From: Paenibacillus yonginensis
GTDB taxonomy: Bacteria > Bacillota > Bacilli > Paenibacillales > Paenibacillaceae
Direction: 5' to 3'
Assembly (NCBI RefSeq): GCF_001685395.1
Contig: NZ_CP014167.1
Location: 3,601,501-3,665,500, forward strand
DNA: 64,000 nt
The translations under genes were made by a program, and so were the position numbers. Position 1 is the first letter of the stretch. Each line of letters begins with the position of its first letter. Of this stretch, positions 52,957 to 63,588 are shown in pieces. The notes beneath the pieces were generated by a model that had not been told where the DNA came from, did not search any database, and saw nothing but the letters and a program-made list of their open reading frames with translations.

Positions 52957-53000
52957 AGCTAAAATAAATCCAGCCCCCGCTCCTTGTGCAGGGGCCTACT

Positions 53001-53030
53001 AAAAAAGCCGTCCGCATGCCGGACGGCTTT
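53001..53030. terminator. Bidirectional terminator between the plus-strand gene and pssA
   Basis: AGCCGTCC and GGACGGCT arms enclose GCATGCC. Six A precede it on the plus strand (T-run for pssA), and TTTCTTGT follows (T-run for the plus-strand gene). Confidence 0.9.
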
Positions 53031-53043
53031 CTTGTCAGCTATA

Positions 53044-53766
53044 TTATGAGTTCTTGGAGCGATAAATATCTTCCGAGGAATGATTTTTCCGTTTAAAGAA
53101 TCGTTCAATATTTTGTTTAACACCATACAAGGCATAAATGACAAGCGGGATAAAAATCAGTTTGGATAACTCCTCTGGAAATTTCACGGCAATAATAATC
53201 GCTGCAATGACGATCCAGGGCGCAATCCAGATGGCCTTGCGGGGAAGCCCGATTTTCTTGAAATTCGGATATCTGACCGAGCTGACCATTAAATAAGAGA
53301 GCAGCAGCATCGCCACAATAAAATAAGGCGCGCTGATTTCTTTGTGGAACAGCGAAAGCGTCGCCAGCACGCTTCCCGCAGCCGGAATCGGCAAACCAAC
53401 GAAATACCCCGGAATCCCAGGCTTGACGTTGAACCTTGCTAATCGCAGTGCACCACACATCGGGAAGATCGCCGTCACAATCCAGGCAAGCGCCGTAGGC
53501 ACGCTGTGGAACGAGATGCTGTACATAATCATGGCCGGCGCAATGCCGAAAGAAATGACGTCTGACAACGAATCAAGCTCCTTACCGAATTCGCTTTGGC
53601 ATCCCAGCGCTCTCGCAGCACGCCCGTCGAGTCCGTCCAGCAGCATCGCCACGATGACCATAATGGCAGCCAAACTATACTTGCCGCTTTGCGTCAACAT
53701 GATGGCGATCATTCCGATAAACAAGTTACCGAGCGTAAACATGTTCGGAATTGATTTAGTTATCAT
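53044..53766 (-). CDS. pssA: CDP-diacylglycerol--serine O-phosphatidyltransferase
   Basis: A 240-residue integral membrane enzyme making phosphatidylserine, the precursor of phosphatidylethanolamine. The CDP-alcohol phosphatidyltransferase signature is complete: DGLDGRAARALG, then GKELDSLSD (about 44-69). Six or more hydrophobic segments follow. The C-terminal tail is basic. In B. subtilis pssA is elsewhere, so its location after disA is a local rearrangement. Confidence 0.95.
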   Translation of the reverse strand: MITKSIPNMFTLGNLFIGMIAIMLTQSGKYSLAAIMVIVAMLLDGLDGRAARALGCQSEFGKELDSLSDVISFGIAPAMIMYSISFHSVPTALAWIVTAIFPMCGALRLARFNVKPGIPGYFVGLPIPAAGSVLATLSLFHKEISAPYFIVAMLLLSYLMVSSVRYPNFKKIGLPRKAIWIAPWIVIAAIIIAVKFPEELSKLIFIPLVIYALYGVKQNIERFFKRKNHSSEDIYRSKNS

Positions 53767-53922
53767 TTCTTCACCTCTGTAGTTATTGTCCCCAACCCGT
53801 CTTCGAATGAGCCCAAAACTGCCCGAAGGTTACTTGGGAATACCAGCAGCTGCTGGCAAACCCGATCCCGTCTAGACTTAAAAAAGATAAGGGTTCGGCT
53901 CGAAGCCCAGCCGCATCCCTGT

Positions 53923-53951
53923 ATTTTAGTCGAATCAGATTTGCCTGTCAA
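53923..53951 (-). promoter_or_regulatory. Promoter of pssA
   Basis: TTGACA (53946-53951), 17 bases, TAAAAT (53923-53928). The -35 lies inside the last codons of disA. Confidence 0.85.
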
Positions 53952-55011
53952 TAAATACCTGATCTTGCAGCCGTTTTAATCCTTCCTTGATGGCTCTGGC
54001 CCGGGACTCCCCGATACCGTCGACTTCATCAAGCTCTTCGATCGTAGCCATCATGATCCCCGGCAGCATTTCAAACCGTTCCACCAGGTTATGAACAATG
54101 ACGTTAGGCAGACGAGGAATCTTGTTCAGGATCCGGTAGCCTCTTGGCGCGATAATCTCCTCCGAGGTGGCTGCTGACGACGGATAACCGAGCAGGCGGG
54201 TGAGGTGATGAACATCCAGCAGTTCGTCATCGCTGGAACGCTTGAGCCCCATAATGATATTGCGGATCGCATCATCATCGTCCTCTTTGGCATAATCTTT
54301 ATACAGCAGCCACGCCTCTTCCTCCATGTTGCTGACCAGCTCTTCCATCTGCATGCTGATCAGCCTGCCTTCAGTTCCAAGCTCGTTAATAAACCGTTTA
54401 ATCTCGAGTTTGACCCGGATTACCATTTCCACCCGCTGGATGACATTGATCACTTCAGGCAGCGTTACCAGCTCTTCAAACTCTGACGCCGAAAGGTTGG
54501 TCAAAGCCTGATTCAGCACCGATCTGTATTTCTCCAGTGTCTGAATCGCCTGATTGGCTTTCGTCAGGATAACGCCGATCTCTTTCAGGGAATACCGGAG
54601 CCCGCCTTGATACAAGGTAATAATATTCCGGCGCTGCGAGATGGATACAACGAGTTTGCCCGTCTGTTTGGCCACCCGTTCGGCGGTACGGTGCCGGATT
54701 CCGGTCTCCGAAGAGGAAATGGACGAATCCGGGATCAGCTGGGTATTCGCATATAAAATCCGCTTCAAATCCTCGCTGAGAATAATCGCCCCGTCCATCT
54801 TGGCCAGCTCATACAGATAGTTTGGCGAGAAATCGCAGTTGATAAAAAATCCGCCCTCCACAACCTCCATCACTTCGGGGCTGTAGCCGACAACCAGCAG
54901 TCCTCCCGTCTTGGCCCGGAGCACATTCTCAAGCCCGTCGCGAAATGCGGTACCCGGCGCGACAAGCCTAAGCAGGTCATTCATTTTGTCCAGTTGGTTC
55001 GGTTCCTTCAT
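53935..55011 (-). CDS. disA: Diadenylate cyclase / DNA integrity scanning protein DisA
   Basis: A 358-residue protein making c-di-AMP from two ATP. The DAC catalytic motifs DGA (73-75) and RHRTAER (106-112) are intact. A helical spine leads to a C-terminal helix-hairpin-helix ([16 protein letters not shown], about 330-345) that senses branched DNA. It follows radA by 14 bases; RadA is known to interact with and restrain DisA. Confidence 0.97.
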   Translation of the reverse strand: MKEPNQLDKMNDLLRLVAPGTAFRDGLENVLRAKTGGLLVVGYSPEVMEVVEGGFFINCDFSPNYLYELAKMDGAIILSEDLKRILYANTQLIPDSSISSSETGIRHRTAERVAKQTGKLVVSISQRRNIITLYQGGLRYSLKEIGVILTKANQAIQTLEKYRSVLNQALTNLSASEFEELVTLPEVINVIQRVEMVIRVKLEIKRFINELGTEGRLISMQMEELVSNMEEEAWLLYKDYAKEDDDDAIRNIIMGLKRSSDDELLDVHHLTRLLGYPSSAATSEEIIAPRGYRILNKIPRLPNVIVHNLVERFEMLPGIMMATIEELDEVDGIGESRARAIKEGLKRLQDQVFIDRQI

Positions 55012-55025
55012 TCCCTCTTTGCCCC

Positions 55026-56393
55026 CTAATTTAACGCGGCCGACAGCGCCTCAGCTACCGTGTTCACGCCGATGACCTTTATTTCTTTGGGGCTGTTCCA
55101 CCCCTTTAAACTTTTCTCCGGTAAAATAACCCGTTTAAAGCCGAGTTTTGCCGCTTCCCGCACACGCTGCTCCGCCCGGGACACCGCCCGGACCTCGCCC
55201 GTCAAGCCGATTTCGCCGAAGATCACGTCGTCCGGCTTGGTCGGAACGTCTCTGAAGCTTGAAGCGATGCTGACCGCAATCGCCAGATCGACGGCCGGCT
55301 CGTCAAGCCGCACGCCTCCGGCCACATTCAGGTAGGCATCCTGGTTCTGAAGGAACATGCCCATCCGTTTCTCCAGCACCGCAATAATCAGGTTCATCCG
55401 GTGAAGATCCACGCCGGTACCCATTCTTCTGGGCGCCGGGAAATGAGTGGCCGCAATCAGCGCCTGGAGCTCTACCAGCATCGGGCGGGTGCCCTCCATA
55501 CTGGCTACGACTGTTGAACCCGCCGCTCCCGCCGATCTTTCCGACAGGAACAATTCGGAAGGATTCGACACCTCGGCCAAACCGGATTCGTTCATTTCGA
55601 AGATGCCGATTTCATTGGTGCTCCCGAACCGGTTCTTGACGGCCCGCAGCAGACGGTACGTATGATGGCGTTCTCCTTCGAAATAAAGCACGCAATCGAC
55701 CATATGCTCCAACATTCGCGGGCCGGCGATCGCTCCTTCTTTCGTTACATGCCCGACCAGGACGGTGGCAATGCCCTGCCCTTTGGCAATCCGCATGAAA
55801 CGTCCCGTGCATTCCCGGACCTGCGAGACGCTGCCTGGCGCACTCGTAATTTCCGACAAATACACCGTTTGTATCGAATCTATAACCAGGAAATCCGGTT
55901 TTACACTGTCAATCGCTTCTTCAATCCGTTCCACGCTGCTTTCACACAGGACATACAGCTCCGCGGATAAAGCGCCAAGCCTTTCAGCGCGCATCTTCGT
56001 CTGGCGGACGGATTCTTCGCCTGAAATATATAAGACCCTTAATCCGGACTTGGCCAGCTCATGTGAGGTTTGCAAAAGCAGGGTCGATTTGCCGATGCCC
56101 GGATCTCCGCCGACCAGAATCAGCGATCCCGGCACAAGCCCTCCGCCAAGCACGCGGTTCAATTCGCCAATGCCAGTCTGCACCCTTTGCTCGGTACCAC
56201 TATCTATGCTTATGATGGGAAGCGGCTTTTCTTTACTTTGGAAAATGCCAGTCGACATGCCCTGCGTCTTGACCACGGTTTCCAATTCTTCGACCATGGA
56301 GTTCCAAGCCCCGCATCCCGGACATTTTCCGTACCATTTCGGCGTTTCGTAGCCGCATTCCGAACAGAAAAATTTTGTTTTAGTTTTAGCCAT
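55026..56393 (-). CDS. radA: DNA repair protein RadA
   Basis: A 455-residue RecA-like branch-migration helicase. It has an N-terminal four-cysteine zinc finger (CSECG ... CPGC), Walker [11 protein letters not shown] (about 91-100), the RadA-specific KNRFG motif near 255, and a Lon-like C-terminal domain (about 300-455). ATG 56393 (MAKTKTKFF) follows AGGGAGAG. In B. subtilis it is co-transcribed with clpC; here a terminator and an intron lie in between. Confidence 0.97.
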   Translation of the reverse strand: MAKTKTKFFCSECGYETPKWYGKCPGCGAWNSMVEELETVVKTQGMSTGIFQSKEKPLPIISIDSGTEQRVQTGIGELNRVLGGGLVPGSLILVGGDPGIGKSTLLLQTSHELAKSGLRVLYISGEESVRQTKMRAERLGALSAELYVLCESSVERIEEAIDSVKPDFLVIDSIQTVYLSEITSAPGSVSQVRECTGRFMRIAKGQGIATVLVGHVTKEGAIAGPRMLEHMVDCVLYFEGERHHTYRLLRAVKNRFGSTNEIGIFEMNESGLAEVSNPSELFLSERSAGAAGSTVVASMEGTRPMLVELQALIAATHFPAPRRMGTGVDLHRMNLIIAVLEKRMGMFLQNQDAYLNVAGGVRLDEPAVDLAIAVSIASSFRDVPTKPDDVIFGEIGLTGEVRAVSRAEQRVREAAKLGFKRVILPEKSLKGWNSPKEIKVIGVNTVAEALSAALN

Positions 56394-56584
56394 TGATCTC
56401 TCCCTATTCAATAGTCACCATTAAAAAGTTTACCACTTCTGCTGACAGAACAAAAGTTCCTCCCGGTCTATTTTCCTTATCCTTTTCATCGGCAAAAAGC
56501 GGAAAATCTTTAGCAGAACAGTTCGGGAGGATTAGACCAGGAACAAAGAAGGAACACAGAAAACGCCTCCTCCCCTCTTAAACA

Positions 56585-58467
56585 ATCGAGTAGGAGGGGG
56601 TGACTAACCCCCGTCCTCTCACACCACCGTACATGCGGGTCCGCATACGGCGGTTCCAAAAGGTTAACAAAGCTCCAAATAACGAGAAAGCAAACTTTTC
56701 AGCCCTTTCGCTTCCCAGTAGGAAGTCGGAAGGGCGTTGTTTGTGTTTCGGGACATTTCCCATGCACCTCGTCTAGAGTTGCCCATCGCAAAGCAAGCCC
56801 ACTCTGGAACGCCGAGTGCTCTAAGCTCACGGATTCGAGTGCGTACCCGTTTCCACTGCTTCCATAAGCACATACGCAGTCTGCGGCGAATCCATTGATC
56901 GAATCTTTCACAGTGGCTCTTCGCCGATGCGATTCGGAAATATCCAATCCAGCCGATGAGGTAGCGGTTTAATTGCATAATCCTGTTTTCCATGGACATC
57001 GACCGCGTTCGGCTCGTCAGCTCCCGTACCTTCTCCTTGAATCGCGAGATGGTTTGTGGGGCTAAACAAATTGTCGCTTTCTTATCCCTCAGGAAACTAA
57101 AGCCGAGGAACTTTCGGTTCCACGGGCGGTCTACCGCACTTTTCTCTCGATTCACTTTCAGTTTCAGCTTTCCTTCTACAAAGCGTGTTACCGACTCCAT
57201 GACGCGTTCGCCCGCACGTTTGCTGGCGACGAAGATGTTGCAGTCGTCCGCATAGCGGACAAATCGCAGTCCTCGTTCCATTAGCTCCTTGTCCAAGTCA
57301 TCCAGCAATATGTTCGCTAAAAGCGGACTCAGGGGCCCACCCTGCGGCGTTCCTTCTCGGCTGCGCTCCAGCTTTCCATCTACCATCACTCCAGCGTTCA
57401 GGTAGGCACGGATCAGTGTCAGCACTCTTTTGTCCTCCACTTTCCGCGCCACTCTTGCCATCAGTATGTCGTGGTTTACCCGGTCAAAGAATTTCTCCAG
57501 ATCGAGATCCACGACCCATCTCAGGCCGCTTTGGATATATCTTTGGGCTTGTTTCACGGCGTCGTGGGCACTCTTTCCCGGTCGAAAGCCATAGCTATAC
57601 CACGAGAATTGCGTGTCAAAGATCGGGTTCATGACTTGTAAAAGGGCTTGCTGGAGAAAGCGGTCCATCACGGTCGGGATGCCTAACAGCCGTACATCGC
57701 CTCCGGGTTTGGGGATTTCCACCCGTTTGACTGGCGCAGGTCTGTAGGTACCTGCTAGAAGTTTAGCTTTCGCCGATTCCCAGTGTGTTTTCAAGTAAGC
57801 TTGTAGATTCGCTACCGTTACTTGGTCCACACCGGGCGCTCCTCCGTTCTCTACCACTCGTTTATAGGCGAGCCGAAGGTTATCTCCTTCGAGCATTCGC
57901 TCCAGCAAGTTGTTCTTTGCTTCGCGAGAGGAAGGGGCGACTTGTGCCGACAAAGAACTCGGCGCTCCGGCATACCCTGGCGGCTTCACCGCTTCTCTTT
58001 GCCGCAAGCTCTCTGGCGAGATATTCTGCTGTCGTTGCTCTTCGTACGAACGCATCGGTTTCCTCTCTCCTTTCGGTTCAGCCCTTCCGTAGGCTGTTGC
58101 AACAGCTTACGTACTATGGCCTCTGCTGACTCCTGCCGGTTCAGCGTAGCCTCTCGGCTACGGTTACAAGTTTTTTTTTTCTTGCCTATCCGGCAGGCCT
58201 CCCCAGATAAGAACGTCATCTTTCCGCCCGCAACCACTGGAGTCTACAGGATTAGCCCTTGGCGGCTTTGGATTTCGTTGTGTATGGGCAACTCATCCGA
58301 CTGCTCCTGCCTCAAATCCAGTTCGTGTACCTTGGCTCGTGCTTTTGCCTCCGGCTTCCTTCAGATTCCACCTCACGATGGACACCCTTGCCCTTGGCTA
58401 ATGGTAGGCGCTCGCCAGCCCCCATTCGGGACTTTCACCCTAGAGATGACGCCCATGCTGGGCGTAC
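56585..58467 (-). mobile_element. Group IIC intron, copy 2 (complete)
   Basis: This is a 1883-base intron. The 5' end GTACGCCCAGC is at 58467, the base after the clpC terminator T-run. The 3' end is taken at 56585 (CTCCTACTCGAT). Domain V (arms GCCGTATGCGG and CCGCATGTACGGTGG, 56615-56650 or so) and domain VI (GGGGG/CCCCC) closely resemble the O. iheyensis class C intron. It encodes an intact maturase. 56394-56584 between the intron and radA holds no gene. Confidence 0.95.
56664..58055 (-). CDS. Group IIC intron reverse transcriptase/maturase (complete)
   Basis: A 463-residue protein. RT motifs: EIPKPGGDVRLLGIPTVMDR (113-132), GFRPGKSAHDAV (156-167), VDLDLEKFFDRV (182-193), GTPQGG (235-240) and the catalytic YADD (268-271). 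The X/thumb domain occupies about 340-440, and no HNH endonuclease follows, as usual for class C. Start ATG 58055 after GGAGAGAGG. Intact and identical to the visible part of copy 1. Confidence 0.96.
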   Translation of the reverse strand: MRSYEEQRQQNISPESLRQREAVKPPGYAGAPSSLSAQVAPSSREAKNNLLERMLEGDNLRLAYKRVVENGGAPGVDQVTVANLQAYLKTHWESAKAKLLAGTYRPAPVKRVEIPKPGGDVRLLGIPTVMDRFLQQALLQVMNPIFDTQFSWYSYGFRPGKSAHDAVKQAQRYIQSGLRWVVDLDLEKFFDRVNHDILMARVARKVEDKRVLTLIRAYLNAGVMVDGKLERSREGTPQGGPLSPLLANILLDDLDKELMERGLRFVRYADDCNIFVASKRAGERVMESVTRFVEGKLKLKVNREKSAVDRPWNRKFLGFSFLRDKKATICLAPQTISRFKEKVRELTSRTRSMSMENRIMQLNRYLIGWIGYFRIASAKSHCERFDQWIRRRLRMCLWKQWKRVRTRIRELRALGVPEWACFAMGNSRRGAWEMSRNTNNALPTSYWEAKGLKSLLSRYLELC

Positions 58468-58508
58468 AACAAAAGGCCGGCCTGACAGTGTATGTCAGGT
58501 CGGCCTTT
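58468..58508 (-). terminator. Terminator after clpC
   Basis: AAAGGCCGACCTGACA and TGTCAGGCCGGCCTTT arms (one mismatch region) followed by TTTTGTT. The group IIC intron starts on the next base. Confidence 0.93.
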
Positions 58509-58551
58509 GTTTCCTTTAGCGCCCCATCGGGCAAATTCTTTTCTGGAGAAA

Positions 58552-60996
58552 TTACGCCTCCGAGGAAATTTTTCCTGCCGGGTTTACGGTCAGTTCGCCG
58601 TTCTCCTCATCAATGATGAGCGAATCGCCTTTCTTCACGTTTCCGGTCAGCAGCTCTTCGGACAAGCGGTCCTCGATATGCTTCTGAATCGCGCGGCGAA
58701 GCGGACGTGCGCCGTAAGCCGGGTCGAATCCGGCTTTAGCCAGGAACGCTTTCGCTTTGTCGGTGAGCAGGAAATCGACGTCGTATTCACGCAGCCGTTT
58801 GCGCAGCTCTTCGGACATGAGCGTAACGATTTCGGCAATGTGAGCTTCCTGGAGGGAATGGAAGACGATAATTTCGTCGATCCGGTTCAGGAACTCCGGA
58901 CGGAAGCTTTTCTTCAGCTCATCCATCACTTTGCCTTTCATGTTGTCATAATCCGCGCCGGCGTCAACCGCAGCAGTGAAGCCCATGGTTGTGTTCCGTT
59001 TGATCGCTTCGGCGCCGACGTTGGACGTCAGGATGATCAGCGTGTTGCGGAAGTCAACCACACGGCCTTTGGAGTCTGTCAGACGTCCATCTTCAAGCAC
59101 TTGAAGCAGGATGTTGAACACCTCAGGGTGTGCTTTTTCGATTTCGTCGAGCAGAACTACGGAGTAAGGTTTGCGGCGCACTTTTTCCGTCAGCTGGCCG
59201 CCTTCTTCATAACCCACATATCCCGGAGGCGCTCCGACGAGTCGGGAAGTCGAATGTTTCTCCATGTATTCGGACATGTCGATCCGGATAACTGCATTTT
59301 CGTCACCAAACATCGCTTCCGCCAGCGCGCGGGCAAGCTCGGTTTTGCCTACACCGGTTGGTCCGAGGAAAATAAACGAACCCATCGGACGTTTCGGATC
59401 CTTCAGACCCGCACGGGCACGGCGGATGGCGCGGCTGACAGCCTTAACGGCTTCCTCCTGACCGATGACGCGTTCATGCAGGATCTGCTCCATATTCAAG
59501 AGGCGTTCGGTTTCTTCCTCTTTCAGTTTGTTTACCGGGATACCGGTCCAGCTGGCGACGACCTGAGCGATATCTTCAGGCGTTACCTCGGAATCGGTAC
59601 GGCCTTGTTTTTCTTTCCATTGGTTTTTGGTGGTCTCCAGCTCTTCACGGATCTTCTGCTCCGTATCGCGGAGAGCCGCCGCTTTCTCGAATTCCTGGGA
59701 TTGAACCGCAGCGTCTTTCTCCTTGCGGATGTCCTCCAGACGGCTTTCAAGCTGTTTCAGGTTTGGCGGAGCCGTATAAGAATTCAATCTGACTTTGGAA
59801 CCCGCTTCATCGATCAAGTCGATCGCTTTGTCCGGCAGGAACCGGTCAGAGATGTAACGGTCAGACAGCTTAACGGCCTGTTCAATCGCTTCATCGGTAA
59901 TTTTTACGCGGTGATGCGCTTCATAACGGTCACGCAGGCCCATCAGAATTTGAATAGCTTCTTCCGGAGACGGCTGGTCAACCGTGATTGGTTGGAACCG
60001 GCGTTCCAGCGCCGCGTCTTTCTCGATATATTTTCTGTATTCATCCAGCGTTGTGGCGCCGATGCACTGCAGCTCGCCGCGGGCCAAAGCCGGCTTCAGG
60101 ATGTTGGAGGCGTCGATCGCGCCTTCCGCGCCGCCTGCACCGATCAGCGTATGAAGCTCATCAATGAAGAGGATGATATTGCCCGCCTGGCGGATTTCAT
60201 CCATGATCTTTTTCAAGCGGTCTTCAAATTCGCCGCGGTATTTGGTTCCGGCTACGACAGAACCCATATCCAGCGTCATAACGCGTTTATCTCGAAGCGT
60301 TTCCGGAATTTCGTTGTCCACGATGCGTTGGGCTAGGCCTTCGGCGATCGCCGTTTTACCTACCCCTGGTTCACCGATCAGCACCGGGTTGTTTTTGGTC
60401 CGGCGGCTGAGCACCTGAATCACGCGTTCAATTTCTTTGGCGCGTCCGATAACCGGATCGAGATTGCCTTCTTTGGCAAAAGCGGTAAGATCACGAGCCA
60501 AGCTGTCCAGCGTCGGCGTATTGACGTTTGCCGGCTGGCCGTGGTGGCTGGATACCGCTTCGCTGCTGCCCAGCAGCTGCAGCACTTGCTGGCGGGCCTT
60601 GTTCAGGCTGATGCCCAGGTTGTTCAGCACGCGGGCCGCTACGCCTTCCCCTTCACGGATCAGTCCCAGCAAAATGTGCTCTGTGCCCACATAAGTATGG
60701 CCGAGCTTCCGCGCTTCATCCATCGACAGCTCGATGACCTTCTTGGCGCGTGGTGTATATGCAATATTGGTCGGCTGTTCCTGGCCGCGTCCAATCAAGG
60801 TTTCAACTTCATCTTGAATCTTCTCAAGTCCAAGGCCGAGTCCGACAAGCGCTTTAGCGGCGATGCCTTCTCCTTCACGAATCAGCCCCAGCAAAATATG
60901 TTCTGTCCCGATATTGTTATGGCCGAGCCTTACCGCTTCTTCTTGAGCCAAGGCCAGCACTTTCTGTGCACGTTCCGTAAATCGTCCAAACATCAT
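58552..60996 (-). CDS. clpC: AAA+ unfoldase ClpC
   Basis: An 814-residue HSP100 partner of ClpP. Two Clp_N repeats come first ([16 protein letters not shown] and the related [16 protein letters not shown]). AAA1 has GEPGVGKT near residue 210, followed by a UVR-containing middle domain (about 420-455) that binds adaptors such as McsB and MecA. AAA2 has GPTGVGKT near 545. It degrades arginine-phosphorylated and MecA-targeted proteins. Last gene of the ctsR operon here. Confidence 0.98.
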   Translation of the reverse strand: MMFGRFTERAQKVLALAQEEAVRLGHNNIGTEHILLGLIREGEGIAAKALVGLGLGLEKIQDEVETLIGRGQEQPTNIAYTPRAKKVIELSMDEARKLGHTYVGTEHILLGLIREGEGVAARVLNNLGISLNKARQQVLQLLGSSEAVSSHHGQPANVNTPTLDSLARDLTAFAKEGNLDPVIGRAKEIERVIQVLSRRTKNNPVLIGEPGVGKTAIAEGLAQRIVDNEIPETLRDKRVMTLDMGSVVAGTKYRGEFEDRLKKIMDEIRQAGNIILFIDELHTLIGAGGAEGAIDASNILKPALARGELQCIGATTLDEYRKYIEKDAALERRFQPITVDQPSPEEAIQILMGLRDRYEAHHRVKITDEAIEQAVKLSDRYISDRFLPDKAIDLIDEAGSKVRLNSYTAPPNLKQLESRLEDIRKEKDAAVQSQEFEKAAALRDTEQKIREELETTKNQWKEKQGRTDSEVTPEDIAQVVASWTGIPVNKLKEEETERLLNMEQILHERVIGQEEAVKAVSRAIRRARAGLKDPKRPMGSFIFLGPTGVGKTELARALAEAMFGDENAVIRIDMSEYMEKHSTSRLVGAPPGYVGYEEGGQLTEKVRRKPYSVVLLDEIEKAHPEVFNILLQVLEDGRLTDSKGRVVDFRNTLIILTSNVGAEAIKRNTTMGFTAAVDAGADYDNMKGKVMDELKKSFRPEFLNRIDEIIVFHSLQEAHIAEIVTLMSEELRKRLREYDVDFLLTDKAKAFLAKAGFDPAYGARPLRRAIQKHIEDRLSEELLTGNVKKGDSLIIDEENGELTVNPAGKISSEA

Positions 60997-61090
60997 TCTC
61001 CTGCACCTCCATGATTGGTGAATTTACCTTTTCTTACTTTAGGTACTTCTTCGGATGTATCTTTAGGTTTCTCTAAGGTGTCACTTTACT

Positions 61091-62152
61091 TTAAACTTTA
61101 CCCAGTTTCTCCCGGATCAGTCTGGCGCGGTACATATCCATTTCCCCCGGCTCCACGCTGCCATCATAGCTGTTGTACAGGAAGCCGGGCTGGGTAAGCA
61201 CCATCAGCTCATTCAGGCATTGAGGGGTCAAACCCTCGATCAGCCCAAGATCTACGCCAAGCCGGACGTCCGACAAACGTTGAGCCGCTTCTTTTGAATC
61301 GATCATCGCCGCATGGGACAGAATGCCGAAAGAACGCATCACCCGGTCGGTAACCCGAAGCCGGGATTCCTGGATCAATCTTTCCCGGGCCGCTTTCTCA
61401 TGCCCGATAATTTGGAGCACTACGCTGCGGAGATTATCAATAATTTCCGCTTCGCTTTGTCCCAGTGTAATCTGATTTGAGATTTGAAACAAGTTCCCCA
61501 TCGCTTCGCTGCCTTCGCCGTAGATGCCCCGGACAGTCAAGCCGATTTGCGAGACCGCCGACAAAATACGGTTAATCTGCTGCGTCAGCACCAGCGCGGG
61601 CAGATGCATCATGACCGATGCGCGGAGACCCGTGCCTACATTCGTTGGGCAGCTGGTCAGATACCCTCTTTTATCATCAAAAGCAAAATTTACATGGTCT
61701 TCAAAAATATCATCCACAGCCGTCGCTTTCTCCCATGCTTCCTTCAGTTGGAAGCCCGGATACAAGCATTGAATGCGGAGATGGTCTTCTTCGTTGACCA
61801 TGATGCTCAAGCTTTCATCATCACTTATAAATACAGCACCGTTTCTGGATTCATTAGCCAGATTCGGACTGATCAGATGTTTCTCCACCAGCATTTTCTT
61901 ATTCAGCTCATCAAGTCCGGACAGCTCAATCGGATGGATTTCTCCATAAACCTGAAACCTTGGATCGTCCAATACTTCCTTAAGCTCATCCTGAACTTCC
62001 TCCAGATGCCGGTTCGTAGCCAGCAGTGGAAAAGGATGCTGCTTCAGATTGCGGGCAATCCGCACCCGGCTGCTGATCACAATTTCCGACTCGGCGCCGG
62101 TCGTCTTCATCCAGTGGCTTAACGGCTGTTCAGTAAAACGGATAGCACTCAT
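61091..62152 (-). CDS. mcsB: Protein arginine kinase McsB
   Basis: A 353-residue phosphagen kinase-like enzyme that phosphorylates arginine and marks proteins (including CtsR) for ClpCP. Family residues are seen in SSRVRIARNL (about 27-36), GYLTSCPTNVGTGLRASV (about 163-180) and the later RLIQESRLRVTDRVMRSFG region. It follows mcsA by 15 bases. Confidence 0.97.
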   Translation of the reverse strand: MSAIRFTEQPLSHWMKTTGAESEIVISSRVRIARNLKQHPFPLLATNRHLEEVQDELKEVLDDPRFQVYGEIHPIELSGLDELNKKMLVEKHLISPNLANESRNGAVFISDDESLSIMVNEEDHLRIQCLYPGFQLKEAWEKATAVDDIFEDHVNFAFDDKRGYLTSCPTNVGTGLRASVMMHLPALVLTQQINRILSAVSQIGLTVRGIYGEGSEAMGNLFQISNQITLGQSEAEIIDNLRSVVLQIIGHEKAARERLIQESRLRVTDRVMRSFGILSHAAMIDSKEAAQRLSDVRLGVDLGLIEGLTPQCLNELMVLTQPGFLYNSYDGSVEPGEMDMYRARLIREKLGKV

Positions 62153-62167
62153 TGTTTTGACCCCCTG

Positions 62168-62683
62168 TCACTCGCTGATTTGCCTCTCGAGCTCCCGAAT
62201 CTGGTCCCGAAGCTGAGCAGCAGCCTCAAATTCCTCATGGTCAATGCTGTCCTGCAAACGGCGTTTCAGATCATCAATCTGCCGTTTCGTCCGGATCGCT
62301 CCGCCAACGCGCACCGGGACTTTCCCGGTGTGGACAGTGCTGCCGTGAACTCTTTTGAATAGCGGGTCCAAACGGTCATTAAAATATTTATAACAAGAGC
62401 TGCAGCCGAATCTGCCCAGCTTGCTGAACTGGGAGTAAGTCATGCCGCAGACTTCACATCTTAAATTCTCGGGGCTTTCGGCCCGTTTGCCTTGCTCGAC
62501 CGTCTCGAAATTAAGCAGTCCGGACAAAAGGTTATGAATGGAGAATCCTCCCGATGTTCCGGGAATCAACTCCCCTTTTTCCCTGGCGCAAGCCTCACAT
62601 AAATGATATTCGCTTTTATCTCCATTTACAATTTTGCTGAAATGAAGACTGGCCGGTCGCTTCCCACATTCCTGGCAAAGCAT
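62168..62683 (-). CDS. mcsA: Activator of McsB kinase, McsA
   Basis: A 171-residue zinc protein. CxxC pairs occur at CQEC, CEAC, CEVC and CSSC, for two zinc sites. A UVR domain (about 133-168) ends the protein. McsA activates McsB and assists its action on CtsR. Lies between ctsR and mcsB. Confidence 0.96.
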   Translation of the reverse strand: MLCQECGKRPASLHFSKIVNGDKSEYHLCEACAREKGELIPGTSGGFSIHNLLSGLLNFETVEQGKRAESPENLRCEVCGMTYSQFSKLGRFGCSSCYKYFNDRLDPLFKRVHGSTVHTGKVPVRVGGAIRTKRQIDDLKRRLQDSIDHEEFEAAAQLRDQIRELERQISE

Positions 62684-62788
62684 TCGGCATCCCTCCTTAC
62701 GAAATATCTGACATGCGGTACAAATTCCTCAAGATACATCCAAATCGAGTTGAGCCTATCTAAAGCCTATTCAAAACCTTGCCATCCG

Positions 62789-63250
62789 CTACCTGCTTAA
62801 CAGCGAAATCAACATGGCTTTCATGATATTCGCCCTGATCTGATCCCTATAGGGCAGCTTCAAGGCCAATACTTCTCTGGAGACAGCCGCTCTCATCAGA
62901 TTGGCTTCGCGAGGCGTCAGCACCTTCGCTTCTTCCAATTGATAAATCAGCCCTTCTGCAGCAGCCTGGCCTATTTCAGAGCCGATCGTCTGATGCAGAT
63001 GAGTATGGAGCGACATCGGTCCCGGAAGCTCCACGCGCCTGATACGAATATAACCGCCGCCGCCGCGCTTGCTCTCCACAAGATAGCCTTTCTCCAGCGT
63101 AAATCTAGTGCTTATTACATAATTGATCTGGGAAGGCACACAGGAGAATTTATCAGCCAAATCGTTGCGCTGAATTTCTACGGCGCCGGAAGGACTTTCA
63201 TGCATCATGCTTTTTAGATATTTCTCAATAATATCCGAGATGTTGCGCAA
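62789..63250 (-). CDS. ctsR: Transcriptional repressor CtsR
   Basis: A 153-residue repressor of class III heat-shock genes. The winged helix-turn-helix contains ADKFSCVPSQINYVISTRF, and the glycine-rich wing SKRGGGGYIRIRRVEL is the heat sensor and DNA contact. The C-terminal domain serves dimerisation and McsB/ClpC contact. I chose TTG 63250 (MRNISDIIEKYLK), six bases after GAGGAGGGG; ATG 63271 would include the Shine-Dalgarno. Confidence 0.96.
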   Translation of the reverse strand: MRNISDIIEKYLKSMMHESPSGAVEIQRNDLADKFSCVPSQINYVISTRFTLEKGYLVESKRGGGGYIRIRRVELPGPMSLHTHLHQTIGSEIGQAAAEGLIYQLEEAKVLTPREANLMRAAVSREVLALKLPYRDQIRANIMKAMLISLLSR

Positions 63251-63323
63251 TTCCTTCCCCTCCTCAGCCATACAGAAACACTTTTGAAGCTTATCCCGAT
63301 TGTTTCAATCGGTTGTTATTGAC

Positions 63324-63340
63324 TTTGACTTTCTTTGACT
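63324..63340 (-). promoter_or_regulatory. CtsR operator
   Basis: Minus strand AGTCAAAGAAAGTCAAA matches the heptad direct repeat RGTCAAA-NAN-RGTCAAA exactly. A further GTCAA follows. It lies nine bases downstream of the -10, covering the start point, so binding would block initiation. This indicates autoregulation of the operon. Confidence 0.92.
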
Positions 63341-63348
63341 TTATTCAT

Positions 63349-63376
63349 ATTATAGCACACTTTTTATTTTTGCCAA
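63349..63376 (-). promoter_or_regulatory. Sigma-A promoter of ctsR-mcsA-mcsB-clpC
   Basis: TTGGCA (63371-63376), 16 bases, TATAAT (63349-63354). Confidence 0.85.
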
Positions 63377-63588
63377 GAGTTTTCCCGTTTATAATTACAT
63401 TCCCTTTTATGATTAGTTTGGGTTTTGAAACCCTTATTTATTCTTATCGAAAATCAATTCCGCTTCTCCTTATTATTACCCGTTTCAGCTTTTTGCGAAC
63501 AGAACAGGCCGGCTTAATCCCATTTCCAGGGTTTATACCCCACATTTTTTTACAGGGCTTTAACCAAACACCCAATCAAGTTAAAATC

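Noticed and set aside
53767..53934. Small minus-strand frame between disA and pssA
   Set aside because: It covers the pssA promoter and has no ribosome binding site or homology signs.
58492..60336. A 614-codon plus-strand frame opposite clpC
   Set aside because: Antisense to a complete and clearly functional clpC; the long frame reflects codon bias.
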